This document shows positions 24,741 to 34,600 of a stretch of DNA of 64,000 nucleotides, one piece after another. The notes beneath the pieces are model-generated. The model ran no database searches. It was not told where the DNA came from and saw nothing but the letters and a program-made list of their open reading frames with translations. The stretch covers positions 754,245 to 818,244 of the forward strand of contig BFEA01000452.1 of NCBI GenBank assembly GCA_003427395.1, written 5' to 3'. Positions within the stretch are counted from its first letter, which is position 1. The number at the start of each line of letters is the position of its first letter. The stretch is from Chara braunii. Its lineage: Eukaryota; Streptophyta; Charophyceae; Charales; Characeae. A program made the position numbers and the translations under genes.

Positions 24741-25175
24741 CCTTCACCCATTTACCATAACCAACCACCTCCACACCTCCTTCACCCATCCACCATAGTC
24801 AACCACCCTCACATCTTCTCTCCTCTGCCTCCTTCACCAATACACCATAGCCAACCTCCTCCACACCTNCACCTCCTTCACCCATCCACCATAGTCAACC
24901 ACCCTCACATCTTCTCTCCTCTGCCTCCTTCACCAATACACCATAGCCAACCTCCTCCACACCTACTTCCGCCTCCACCTCCTTCACCCATCCACCATAG
25001 TCAACCACCCTCACATCTTCTCTCTCCTCTGCCTCCTTCACCCATCCACCATAGCCAACCTCCTCCACCCCCTTCACCGATCCACCATAGCTAATCACGC
25101 TCACACCTTTTCTTTCCTCCGCCTCCTTTACCCGTTCACCATAGCCAACCTCCTTCACGCCTTCTTCCTCTTCAC
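24741..25175 (-). repeat. ~54 bp minisatellite, right block
   Basis: Continues the 23160-23792 array after the insertion with the same "CACCCATCCACCATAG" core. One ambiguous base lies at 24869. Confidence 0.85.
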
Positions 25176-25329
25176 TCCCCCAATGGAGAATTGACACCAT
25201 GTGTGATGCACTTGTAGAGGGCACATGCGGAGATGGTGAGAGAGAGAGAGAGGAGGAGATGGACACACACGAGAAGCAGCAGCTGAGTGAACGTCCAATC
25301 CGACTCAATGGATGAACAAACAATTGAAT

Positions 25330-26616
25330 GAATGACCAACCTGGTCTGGGCCTAGGCCGGAGAGATATACCGGCCTTGGTCCAGGCCGGAGTAACCTAAT
25401 ACCAGACCGGGGTCAGGCCAACGGTTTGAAACAGGTCCGGCCTCACTGCCGGGCCGAAAGGGTACCACTACATGATCCTCGGATCTCTAAATGGATCAAG
25501 CGATACATCAACACGCTATCCGCGGAAATAGCGGAAACCTAGAGGAACGACAAAGAGACAGTCCTAAATGCGGAGAAGGCTCCGTGCAGAAAAGAGATGC
25601 AATGCAGACTAAGCCTCAAGCCTAATCTATACAACAATGTCTGGTCTGAGTCGACCCAAAAAGCAGAAAAATGTCTGACCTGTGTCGGCCAAGAAAGACA
25701 AAAATGTCTCCTAAGCCAATGTGGCTGAGCATAAGTCAACACTTGAGCCCTAAAGGCTAAAGAGTAACTACATCAATATCCACCCCCAAAAAGAATGTGG
25801 CAAAGTCTCACGTGCCCTGTACAAGTACAAAATAGCCGAATAGAAGACAGAGAGCTCAGTCGCATGGGAAAGGTAGGGATGGGTGGGAGGCGGCAAGTAC
25901 AGCTCTCAGAGTAAACTCCGAGGGGGTACCCACCTAACCATATGGATCATCATCAGGCTCAGAGTGAGAATAACAGCATGACACCAGGCTCAATGGAAAC
26001 CATCAAACGGGTACTGCAAGTTCAAAGGTAAAAGGGCACTCACACATGGGAGCACACAAGCGAACCTGGACGGATAGGGGGGGCTATGCCGTCATAGACA
26101 TATGACCAAGGGTTGCGAGCAAGAAAAACGTACACTCCGGAGGAGGGTGCGCAACAGATGGTAAGACAGAAGGGCGACAAATGAACACACCCACATGGTC
26201 AAGGAAAATAGGGGTCATTATGCGACTGGAGGGTAAACTCGGGGGTAAGGGGTAAATGGGAATGAGGGAAACTCGGGGGTAAGGGGTAGATGGGAATGAG
26301 GGAACTTCGCGGCCGAAAAAGTGAAGTAGTCCAACTGGTGAGTCTCCAGAGTCCAGACTGAAGTCGAGTCGAGGTAGCCAAGATGAAGTAGGAGTAGCAT
26401 AGAAACCGGGTGGAAGTCCGGAACACTGCGATAGGTACTCTGGTACTGAAGAGAAGCATTGAGGTCGAAAGTTGAATGTGGAAGCCGAATGTAGAAGCTG
26501 AATGCAGAAGTCGAATGTAGAAGCCGAAACCGGGAGTTGCTGCATAAGTGTCCAAGAATAGTAAAAGATAAAGAGCGTATCGGGGTTATAGACAAGTCAT
26601 GATAGCGAGAGGGAAG
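25330..26616 (-). mobile_element. 3' non-coding region / LTR of minus-strand Ty3 element
   Basis: This lies downstream of the chromodomain end of the Ty3 coding region. Read on the minus strand it contains blocks shared with 52440-53610 on the plus strand: "GCGGATAGCGTGTT", "GATCCATT", "GAGGATC", and a small hairpin of the form GGAG...CTCC followed by GCA. Two such copies on opposite strands point to an LTR/3'-end repeat. LTR boundaries are not resolved. Internal tandem repeats lie at 26230-26305 and 26455-26530. Confidence 0.5.
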
Positions 26617-27207
26617 TCAGTGGGTACGCTGAGGGCGAGAGGAATCAACGGCAACCACATGTGGAACCATATCCACAGGGGAAGGGGGACCCGAGGCAGG
26701 TATCGATGGAGCAAGAGGACCCATCGATGAAGGAGGGCGAATGTTAGCGGTCGCTGGAGTAGATGGGTCAGTCAAAGGACGAGAAGTAGGAGGGGAGGAT
26801 GATAAAGGGAAAAGATGAGCACGATTGTAAGCACGCACGGAAGTCATAGCATGCTTCAAGTGCTCGAGAGGCTCCCAAGTAGACTCCTCGTCAGGGTAAC
26901 CCTTCCATCGAACAAGATACTCGAGGCGGGAAGGGTCACCATCAGTCACACGCCGGGATGCGATATCAGAGACGACAAACTCCTCGTGACCCTCAATGAT
27001 GATGGGAGAGGGGCGAGGGTTAGGTCGACCATGGAACTCAAGGAGAGATCGTCTGAAGGAGCGCAATAGAGATACATGAAACACATCATGTAGGTTAGCG
27101 CGATACATGGAATCGGGGAGCTTCAATTTGAAGCTCACCGGACAGTCGTGATTAGGTCCGGTGGGTGAAAGAATAGTGTATGGATCGATATATCGACGTC
27201 TGAATTT
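26617..27207 (-). pseudogene. Ty3/gypsy integrase C-terminus and chromodomain
   Basis: The minus frame 27138-26617 starts in the "HDVFHVSLLR" type of conserved integrase C-terminal block. It continues into a chromodomain, "LEYLVRWKGYPDEESTWEP", and ends in a Pro/Ser-rich tail. Chromodomains at the integrase C-terminus define chromoviruses and are thought to guide insertion to chromatin marks. The frame is separated from the upstream integrase frame by a TGA (27207-27209) where an Arg codon (CGA) would fit, plus a frame change. Confidence 0.85.
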
Positions 27208-28266
27208 TCAAAGTGTGTCGGCCTCGAGTTGGAAGTGACCTGCATCGACAAGGACATCGCCGCCAACTTTGAAGAGGTGGTTGATGTAAGAACGGTTGGC
27301 GCTAGTAGCCATGCGAGTGTGGGAGTCGGCAATGCTCTTGCGAGCATTGCTGAGAATTTCATCAATCTCCTTAACGCAATCATCAAGGGCAGGGCATTTA
27401 GTGTCATGATGGATCTGAGATGGACGAAGGAGATCATATGCGACACGAGGGTGATATCCCAAGTCACAGTAGTAAGGAGACATGTCGCTGGCTGGTGAAA
27501 TAGCATGGTTATAAACAATCTCGGCATGGGCGAGATGAAGGTCCCAATCAAAGTCATTTTCAACAAACGTCTTGAGGATATTCCCAAGAGTTTTGTCGGC
27601 GACCTCGGTCTATCCATCTGACTGGGGATGGTAAGAAGAGGAGAAGCGAAGCTCAGAGTTGTAGATCTGGTGGAGTCCGCGCCAGAAGTGGGAAGTGAAG
27701 TGGGGGTCACGGTTAGAGACAATACTAGTAGGAAGACCGTGATGAATGGCGTTGCGGTTGAAATAGAGTGAGGCGATGTCTTTAGCTGAGCTAATATACT
27801 TGCAAGGGAAGTAGTGAGCATGCTTAGTCAGCCGACAGACAACAACAAAGATGATGTCGTGGCCTCGTGGGGTAGGGGGACGAAGAAAACCGATGAAGTC
27901 CATAGAGACAAAAGTCCAACGCTGAGTAGGAATGGGTAAGGGCTGAAGAAGACCGTAGGGGGGATGATTGGTAATATTAGCCTCTTGGCAGATCTTGCAC
28001 GTGCGGACATACTCCTTAACGAAGGTGCGACAGTGCCTCCAATAGTAATGGTGGTAGAGGCGGTCAAGAGTCTTATAGGCACTGAACACGGAGCTGGCCG
28101 GTAGAAGGCACGCACAAACGAGGAGTATGCGGATGATTGAGTCTAAGCCAGTACAAGAGTCTAGAGGGGTCGAGCGGGAAGTTAGGGATGGTCTTGCCAG
28201 CCTGTAAGTTAGCGTAGATGGACTGAAACTCAGTGCAGTGGGGGTAAGCACAACGATACTCATCAA
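27208..28266 (-). pseudogene. Ty3/gypsy integrase (zinc-binding and catalytic core), broken
   Basis: The zinc-binding part ends "CKICQEANIT". The core shows the first Asp in "FVSMDFIG" and the second in "IVSNRDPHFTSHFW". The third catalytic block reads "SYHPQSDG", then TAG, then "TEVADK". The TAG (27610-27612) replaces the usual Gln just before the catalytic Glu, consistent with CAG to TAG. The frame continues to 27208 with recognisable integrase C-terminal sequence ("AHAEIVYNHAI"). The integrase would normally insert element cDNA into the nucleus of the host. This copy cannot make a full protein. Confidence 0.88.
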
Positions 28267-29406
28267 GGAAAGCAGGATGGATAATGAGAGTATTGTCGAT
28301 CATCGCACTTAAGGTCAGGGCGACGGGATAAGACATTTGCGACATCGTTGCTCTCGCCAGAAATCTTCCTGGTGGTGAAGTCGAACTCGAAAAGATTACA
28401 CCACCAACGAGCCTGACGAGAAGTGAGTTTAGGCTTCATCTGAACGGCGACAAGGACACAGTTGTCCGTGAGCACGGTGAAGGTATGACCGTGTAGATGA
28501 TGACGCCACTTCTTAACAACATAAACCAGCGTGAGAACCTCACACTCGTCGACAGTATAGTTACGTTCTGCGGGAAGTAGCTGTAGAGAGATAAACAACC
28601 GGAGACTCTCCATCGCGAGACTCAACTGTACCGTCATCGGCGACGTAAGTAATATATGGCGAGGGGGTTCCTGAAGGAGTAGGCTCAATGAGTGCGCGGT
28701 GAGCCACTGTCGCTGGAGGTGGAGGAGGGAATCGGGGAATGCGAGGGAGTCGAGACTCAATGGAATCGGGTGAGGTAGAAGGGGCTGAGTAGATATGCGA
28801 TAGGGCAACTCCAATAGCAAAGTCAGAAGCGTCTGTGGTGACAATGAATGGACGAGAATAGTCAGGGAGGTGTAGAACGGGGGCTGACGTGACAAGTCGC
28901 TTGAGAGAGCGGAAGGCATCCTTGTGAGCCAAGGTCCAATGAAAAGGTAGATATCCACGGGTCAGAGGGGTAAGTTGGGCAGTATACACGACAAAGTTCT
29001 TAAGAAAATGACCATAGTAGTTGGTCAACCCAAGGAAACTACGTAGCACAGGAAGAGAGGTAGGAGTGGGCCAGTCGACAATGGCTTGAATCTTTGAGTC
29101 GTCCATGTGTAGTCCGTGCTCGGAGACCTGATGCCCCAGGAAGTCGACTTTGGGTTGAGCGAAGCAGCATTTGAAGAGTTTCGTATAGAACCCATGGTCA
29201 CGTAATCGCTGAAGGACAGTGCGAAGGTGGATTAGATGCTCCTCTAAGGTACGACTGTAGACTAGGATGTCGTTAATATAGACTAGAACCGAGTCCTCAA
29301 AAAGGTCTTGGAACATCGTGTTCATAGACCATTCAGGATTTTCAGACCTGAATGGTCCTGAAGTGGTGAAAGGTCCGAAGACCATGAAAACCACCTGTTT
29401 AGGCAT
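28263..29406 (-). pseudogene. Ty3/gypsy reverse transcriptase C-terminal half and RNase H, frameshifted
   Basis: The frame 29406-28561 contains "VLVYINDILVYSRT", "DFLGHQVSEHGL", "LRSFLGLTNYYGHFL" and the RNase H entry "FIVTTDASDFAIGVAL". The frame 28958-28263 contains "YTVDECEVLTLVYVVKKW" and "HLHGHTFTVLTDN", ending "NDVANVLSRRPDL". The catalytic YxDD box reads YIND, losing one Asp. The N-terminal half of RT and the whole protease are absent, because gag sequence abuts this RT portion at about 29.44-29.40 kb. It is therefore an internally deleted copy. Confidence 0.88.
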
Positions 29407-30343
29407 GCTGCATCTTGAAGTGGTGGAGGGTGTTCTGAAGTGGTGATGAAAAATACGACTGTTGTTAACCTTCTCTCGAGTTGGATGACTCTGACAATGT
29501 TGAAGGCCTCAACGACGGTGTGGACTGTGTATACCAGCATCTGAAGTTGGAAGGGTTGGGGTAACTCGGCACTGAAACGCTGGAGCATAGCATCGTCGGC
29601 TATGAGGGAGGGGGGAATCTGGGCGTGAACGCGGTGGAATGTCATGATATACAACTCTAAAGCATTGTTGCCACCAAGCCATCTGATATCAGGGACCCAT
29701 GTGATCGGGTCAAGGGTAGGCGTCGGGCGAGAGAAGTACTGATGGAGAAAATCACGAAACTCCGCGTACGTCATACTCGCGTGAACGCCCTGTTGAGCAC
29801 GAAGGGCGAGAAAGTCGCACCAAGTGGAAGCCGCTCGAGCTGTGAAGCGGGATGACATCTCCATAGGTCACAAGTCCATGTTTACACCATGGTACCGAAG
29901 TTACTCCTCGACTGTGGTGATCCAACCCTGGAGTTTGAAGGCCTTGCCATCGAATTGGGGGAGTCTATCAGGGCAATACCCAGGTACATAGGACGATGGT
30001 TGATAATGAGGAGGGAGGGGGAGGGCACACTGCGACAAGAGGACAGAGGAACTTGGGGCACCCGCAAGAGCACTAGACAAGGCCAGAAGTTGAGGCATGG
30101 GGTCGTGAGACATCGTGGTGGCCGGTGAAGAAAGAGTAAAGTGCATCGCAACCCCCTGTGTCTGATGTTGCCGGTAGATGAAAGGGTCAGCAGGCTGTGC
30201 CGCGAGGTGGGGAGGCAAAGGTTGACCTCCTTGGAGCCGGCGGATGTGGTCATGGGCCATAGCAAGTTGGCTTTGGAGCTCAACATTTTGTGTCCTGGGT
30301 GGTAGGTGTCGTGGAAACTAAAATTAAGGAGGTGGCGGGACAC
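29322..30343 (-). pseudogene. Ty3/gypsy gag, partial and frameshifted
   Basis: The frame 30260-29901 ends "RLPQFDGKAFKLQGWITT", a gag capsid-entry block. The frame 29864-29322 continues with "AASTWCDFLALRAQQG" and "MTYAEFRDFLHQYFSRP", typical of Ty3 capsid. No zinc knuckle follows, because the sequence jumps directly to mid-RT. The 5' end is lost near 30.43 kb, where a plus-strand integrase relic begins. Confidence 0.75.
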
Positions 30344-30440
30344 GATGCCATCGGTCGTGAGAAGGGAAGTGCGAAGGTGGAAACTTGGGAGAAAGGGATG
30401 GCTACATAGAAGGGTGGGTCAGGGGAGGTAAACATTTGAA

Positions 30441-31238
30441 ATGAATGGTCAAATTGAGCAAATGAACCATCTATGCCAACAACTTTTGCGCATGTATGTC
30501 CGACTTGATCAGATAGATTGGGATGAGAACTTACCTAAGATGATCAGTGCCTATAACAACAGTATACATACTGTTACAGGACAAACGCCAAATGCACTGC
30601 ATAAAGGTTGCAAGCCTCGACGTCCCATCGATGCCTTAACCAGGAACCAGATTCAAAGGTTACCCCCAGGAACCTCTGAATTCGCAGTTTTATACGAAGA
30701 AGATATTAAAAAGGTGAAAGATAATATCCAGAAAGCTCAACTTGAGATAATTAAGCAGGCCAACAAACATTGTCGTCCATTACAGCTCCAAGAAGGAGAT
30801 CTGGTATGAGTAAAGTCAAAAGAATTTGCCTTGGAAGAAAACGTATCTAAAAAACTATTGCCCGTCTACTATGGTCCCTAAGAAGTTCTCAAGGTGATTG
30901 GGGATGCAGATGGACCTTCCTATCGAATCGATGTACCCCCACACCTAAGGACCTACCCCAGCCTTCATGCGTCTAAACTGCTACCGTATGTAGAAGGAGA
31001 TAACTTTCCTAGCAGGCCATCTATGTTTCCACACTCCATGAATAGAGGATGTGAAGTTGATAAAATTTTAGAACATGGTTATTTTTCTGCAGGTGGCAGA
31101 GAAAGACTCCAGAAGCAGTATAAAGTAAAGTTCAAGTCTCAACCTCCATCTGAAGCCATATGGTTTAGTAAGAAAGAATTCCTACCTACTGCTCCTGATA
31201 TTGTTGCGGCATATGAACGTGAGTTAAAAGGAAATTGA
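30441..31238 (+). pseudogene. Ty3-like integrase C-terminal region, second element, plus strand
   Basis: Starts abruptly with "NGQIEQMNHLCQQLLRMY". It continues with "DENLPKMISAYNNSIHTVTG", an integrase-core end block. After a TGA (about 30808) and a TAA (about 30879) it resumes with "SYRIDVPPHLRTYPSLHASK" and a C-terminal chromodomain-like segment ("EVDKILEHGYFSAGGRERL", "YKVKFKSQPPSEAIWFSKKE"). The stops fit Trp codons changed by G-to-A. Everything upstream is missing, so it is a 5'-truncated remnant. It is unlike the minus-strand element next to it and belongs to a different lineage. Confidence 0.75.
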
Positions 31239-31595
31239 TGACTTTTCTGCAATGGAACTCGAAAATTGGGCCGACGGGAATGCAATAACCCATGTTGTAT
31301 GCCTCGTGGAAATTGAGGGCCTCGTCAGGCCACACCCAGGCCCACGCCAAACAAGGGAAATTGAGACCCTCAGCTGTGATTCAATCTGAACGACTGTGAG
31401 GAGGGGACCCGAGGCTAGACAGCCCGGTTAAACATTACAAATGGACTGGTTTCAAGGTGGTCAACATTCAGTCTTGCTATGCTGCTTGGACGTTAGCTCG
31501 ACTGTGACTGGACGCAGGCACGACGCTGGCTTGATGCTGGTTGTGTGCATGCATTGTGGACGATGACACGGGACCGTGGCAGCATGCTGGCACTT
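31239..31595 (+). other. 3' non-coding region of the plus-strand Ty3 relic
   Basis: No coding content. A purine-rich stretch (GAGGAGGGGAC, about 31395-31406) could be a polypurine tract before a 3' LTR. LTR borders are not resolved. Confidence 0.35.
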
Positions 31596-31830
31596 TCTGA
31601 TGTGTGCGCCAGACATTGTTGATGTGGCGTTGCTACCTGTCTATCTTGTTGGTATGGCGCATGCCACATGTGTGCATTGATGATGTGGCACATGCCACTA
31701 GTCTACATTGCTGATGTGGTGTTGCCACCTACCTACATTGTGTTTCTGATGTGGCGCCGCCACTTGTCTTTATTGATGATGTGGCGTATGCCACCTTTCT
31801 CTACATCTGATGTGGCATTGGCCACTCTAT
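31596..31830 (+). repeat. Minisatellite of small palindromes (~31 bp unit, 7-8 copies)
   Basis: Units begin "TGATGTGGC". Most carry a 5 bp inverted repeat GTGGC-(3-4 nt)-GCCAC: GTGGCACATGCCAC, GTGGCGCCGCCAC, GTGGCGTATGCCAC. Loops differ between units while stems stay paired. It may be part of the LTR or 3' region of the neighbouring Ty3 relic. Confidence 0.8.
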
Positions 31831-32252
31831 CTAGATGAGGTGACTGGTTGCGAGAAGGAGGGAGATCGAGATCTGTAGTTGATTGGGAATAGGTATTCAC
31901 CTTAGGTTGACGTCGTTACTATATTTTGTTGTCGTCTTCATGGTCTTCACGAGATAGGAGTGTCACGTGGCACTCATGTGTGATAAAAACTTATCAGACT
32001 TGTCACTATTATTGATTGATGTCGTGGAGGGAGAATAAGCCCGGAGAAGGAGTGGGATTGGTTGGGTTAATATTGTGTGGTTTTTAATTACTTCTTCTGC
32101 CTTCTCCCTTGTTTATCCTCCCTCCAGTCTCTTCGTCTATTGGTAACGAGAAACTGTTTCGGATATCACTTCAGGATAACTGGACACTTTGTGCAGATAT
32201 GAGGCTACTTGTGGTTTGGCGTGTGATGAGTATCTGCCTGACTGGGTTGATT

Positions 32253-32258
<6 letters not shown>
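31831..32258 (+). other. Probable LTR remnant, unresolved
   Basis: Non-coding sequence between the hairpin minisatellite and a (TA)n tract. It contains GTGTCACGTGGCAC, another short inverted repeat (about 31962-31975). Confidence 0.3.

Positions 32259-32290
<32 letters not shown>
32259..32290. repeat. (TA)n microsatellite
   Basis: A (TA)n tract that borders the left end of the TIR element at 32291. A shorter TA-rich tract follows its right end at about 33043-33080. Confidence 0.95.
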
Positions 32291-32292
<2 letters not shown>

Positions 32293-33042
32293 AGGTCACC
32301 AGCCCGTACGTACGGAGGTCCAGGGCTGACCTCCGGACGTACGGGCGTTCGGGGTCCCGTTTGGGGTCCAAACCCAACTGCGTTCCACGCTCGTGAAAAC
32401 TTATTTCGGGGCCTAAACATAAGTTGTTTTTTTTTTAATTGTTTTTTGTGAGTTCTCTACGATGTGAGGTACATGCGTATAAGTTTTGACGTCATTTTTT
32501 TAATCCAAACAAAAATAAAAAATCGCTAAAGATGGCAATGTCAAAACGTGCTCGTCCACTTACTGTTTTTTTTTTTTCCACTTTTTACTTTCTGTTTTCA
32601 CTTTATTGCAGAGCTTAAACACTTCTGTTATTTTTTAAAAACTTTTTAATAAGTTTTGTATTATGTGATGTAGACAACTGTAAATTTTCAGGGTATTTGG
32701 CTGTGCCAAAACAAAAGGAAAAATCACAAAAAATATGGCGGTGTCGAAAATGTGCTCGCTCACTCACTAATTTTAATTTTCTTTCATTTTTTTTTTTTTC
32801 TTATTTATTTTATTTTCTGTATTTTATTTTTATTTCAAATTTAGTAAGGAATTTGGATGTAATGCTTAGATAAATATTATTATTATTATTTTTTTTCATA
32901 ACAAATATTTTTTTATATATATATATATATATATATTTTTATCCGCGTTCGGTCCGAACGACCGAACGCATCACCAAGAGGTCCCATACGCTGGAGCATT
33001 CAGGTTTAGGCGTTTGACCCATTTCAAACGCTGGTTACCCTG
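32291..33042 (+). mobile_element. Micron-like TIR element M1 (~750 bp)
   Basis: Left end AAGGTCACCAGCC, right end (reverse complement) AGGGTAACCAGCG. GC-rich arms (CGTACGG..., GTTCGG...) enclose an AT-rich core. The core is two imperfect tandem ~190 bp repeats, each containing "AAAGATGGC" and "GTGCTCG". It is flanked by (TA)n on both sides. It has no coding capacity and belongs to the same family as the copies at 36.7-38.8 kb. Confidence 0.75.
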
Positions 33043-33850
33043 TATGTATAGATATACATATAATATATATATTATATATTGTCATATAACTATTGACTAA
33101 GAGTGTAAGCACGTGAAGTAGAAGAAAGATAAGTGAAGGAAAAAAAAAATAAAAGGACAGAAAAGCAGAGAGACAGACAAACCAGAATGACACAAAACAG
33201 TGTCATGTTATTCCTTGTTTCACTATATTCTTATTTCTTTCAGTGTTTTACAAAAAACAATTACACTGAACAAAGGATAAAAATAAAAAACAAAGACATA
33301 TTGAAATCATTCAATTTCTCAGTCTTCTTAACGCCTCTTCCACCGTGCCTCTAACGTACAAGGCTCGCCACATTGATGAAGTTGAGCGTGAGCTGCCCCC
33401 ATCCCTTTATGCCATAACAGCCCACTTGCATGCTATTGGAAAGAGACAGAGTGAAGGAAGAGGTGTTAGCATAAGGAAGAGAGGAGCAGAAAAGAAAAAC
33501 CAATAGGCAGAGGGAGAAATAATAAAAAATATTGACACAAATATCTTCTGTCTTTTACTTCATTATTCTTTCTTTCACAGTTTTGCAGTTTTGGTGAAGA
33601 ATCTATCATGTTCGCTTTTCAGCGCGCCTACACTTCCTTCTTCATTTTTCATTCTTATTTTCACCTTTCGGATTTTTTCATTGAGGGTGTTAGGGTGAAG
33701 GATACGAACAAAGTAAAATGACACAAACTTATGTTCTTCTTTTACTGCATTCTTCACTGTTTTGCAGTTTTAGTGAAGGGTTTCCCACCTTTGCACATTC
33801 TTATACACTCTTTTTAGCGCACCTGTACATTTTTGTCAGGGTGCAAGGTA
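33043..33850. repeat. Non-coding region with three imperfect direct repeats
   Basis: A block beginning "TGACACAAA" and continuing to "TTTTGCAGTTTTAGTGAAG" or a variant occurs at about 33188, 33533 and 33719. It lies just downstream (minus strand) of the RING-like frame and may be the 3' untranslated region of that element. Confidence 0.5.
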
Positions 33851-33853
33851 CGT

Positions 33854-34426
33854 CTAAGTAAGACCCTCACGACAAATAGGACAAGTGTCATAAGGATAAG
33901 GGCGATGGTAGCAGCCCTCACGCTGATCTACAGGACGAAAATCATTCAAGTAAGCAACTTCGTCACAGCAGGAGCGAGGGCGGCTAGCATTAACCATACC
34001 TCTAAAGCATGCACGACAGAGGCCATGCCGGTTGCAGGCCATGACGATTGTGTTGCATTCACCATCACAGTTAAGTGCACATTCACTATAGCGCCCACAA
34101 ACACAAATGGGACATGCTGCATCTGGATGTAGAGGATGTTCACAATCCGGGTACAGGTGGCATCCCTGCAGATAGCGGACCCGAAAAGTTACACGGTTGT
34201 AGTGATGTCGACAAAGTCGATGCTTTCCACAACCAAGTGTAACTGTGTTAGTGATCTCACAAAGAAAGAGGTCACAAGGTGTTAGTGCAACATGTGGGGA
34301 AATAAAGACTAAAGCAGGCACGGTGACATACATGGAGGTAGGCACGGAGATGTACACAGAAACGGGCATGGAGACAGGTGTGGAGGCAGGCACAGAGACA
34401 GGTGCAAAGCGTGGACAAAAGTACAC
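33854..34426 (-). CDS. Tandem RING-like cysteine domain protein (C-terminal part of a broken fusion?)
   Basis: After a Val/Ser/Pro-rich start there are two similar Cys/His modules. Module 1 runs from "FLCEITNTVTLGCGKHRLCR" to "HPDAACPIC". Module 2 runs from "ALNCDGECNTIVMACNRHG", through "LCRACF", to "YPYDTCPICREG". Each has a C...C-x-H-x3-C order ending in a CPxC pair, as in RING-type zinc-binding ubiquitin-ligase folds. Spacing is atypical, so RING-like is an inference. The frame overlaps the 3' end of the Josephin-like frame in another frame. A repeat in the overlap suggests the two were one reading frame before a 1-nt shift. It ends at 33854 just after CPIC. I place it in a mobile element rather than a host gene because a divergent copy of module sequence lies inverted at 36656-36722. 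Confidence 0.55.
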   Translation of the reverse strand: MYFCPRFAPVSVPASTPVSMPVSVYISVPTSMYVTVPALVFISPHVALTPCDLFLCEITNTVTLGCGKHRLCRHHYNRVTFRVRYLQGCHLYPDCEHPLHPDAACPICVCGRYSECALNCDGECNTIVMACNRHGLCRACFRGMVNASRPRSCCDEVAYLNDFRPVDQREGCYHRPYPYDTCPICREGLT

Positions 34427-34600
34427 GTGGTACCCATAGAGTCAGTAATATGGAAGGAGACAGAAATAGAAACAGAAACAGAAACAGACACAAAGACAGG
34501 TACGGAGGTAGGCACAGAGATAGGCGTAGAAGCGGGCATGGAAGTACACGATGTACCCATAGAGTCAATGACCTGGAACAGTTGCAGGTTAGGGTAATTG
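34300..34600 (-). repeat. Imperfect tandem repeat in the Josephin-RING linker
   Basis: On the minus strand two copies start "GACTCTATGGGTAC" (about 34570 and 34445). Both run into Val/Ser/Pro codons ("PASTPISVPTSVPV" in copy 1). Copy 2 reads the equivalent peptide ("VPASTPVSMPVS") only in another frame, so a small indel separates the two copies. Confidence 0.6.

Larger units (their letters stand above)
25330..30430 (-). mobile_element. Ty3/gypsy chromovirus, internally deleted, minus strand
   Basis: Minus-strand order is gag, RT (C-terminal half), RNase H, integrase, chromodomain, 3' region. This is the canonical Ty3/gypsy order with protease and half of RT missing. No 5' LTR is found above 30343, because the copy is truncated there. 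Nonsense codons in the integrase region are compatible with C-to-T change. Confidence 0.85.

Noticed and set aside
31596-31830. CRISPR-like array
   Set aside because: Units are degenerate, lack spacers of constant length and sit in a eukaryotic retroelement context. It is a palindromic minisatellite.
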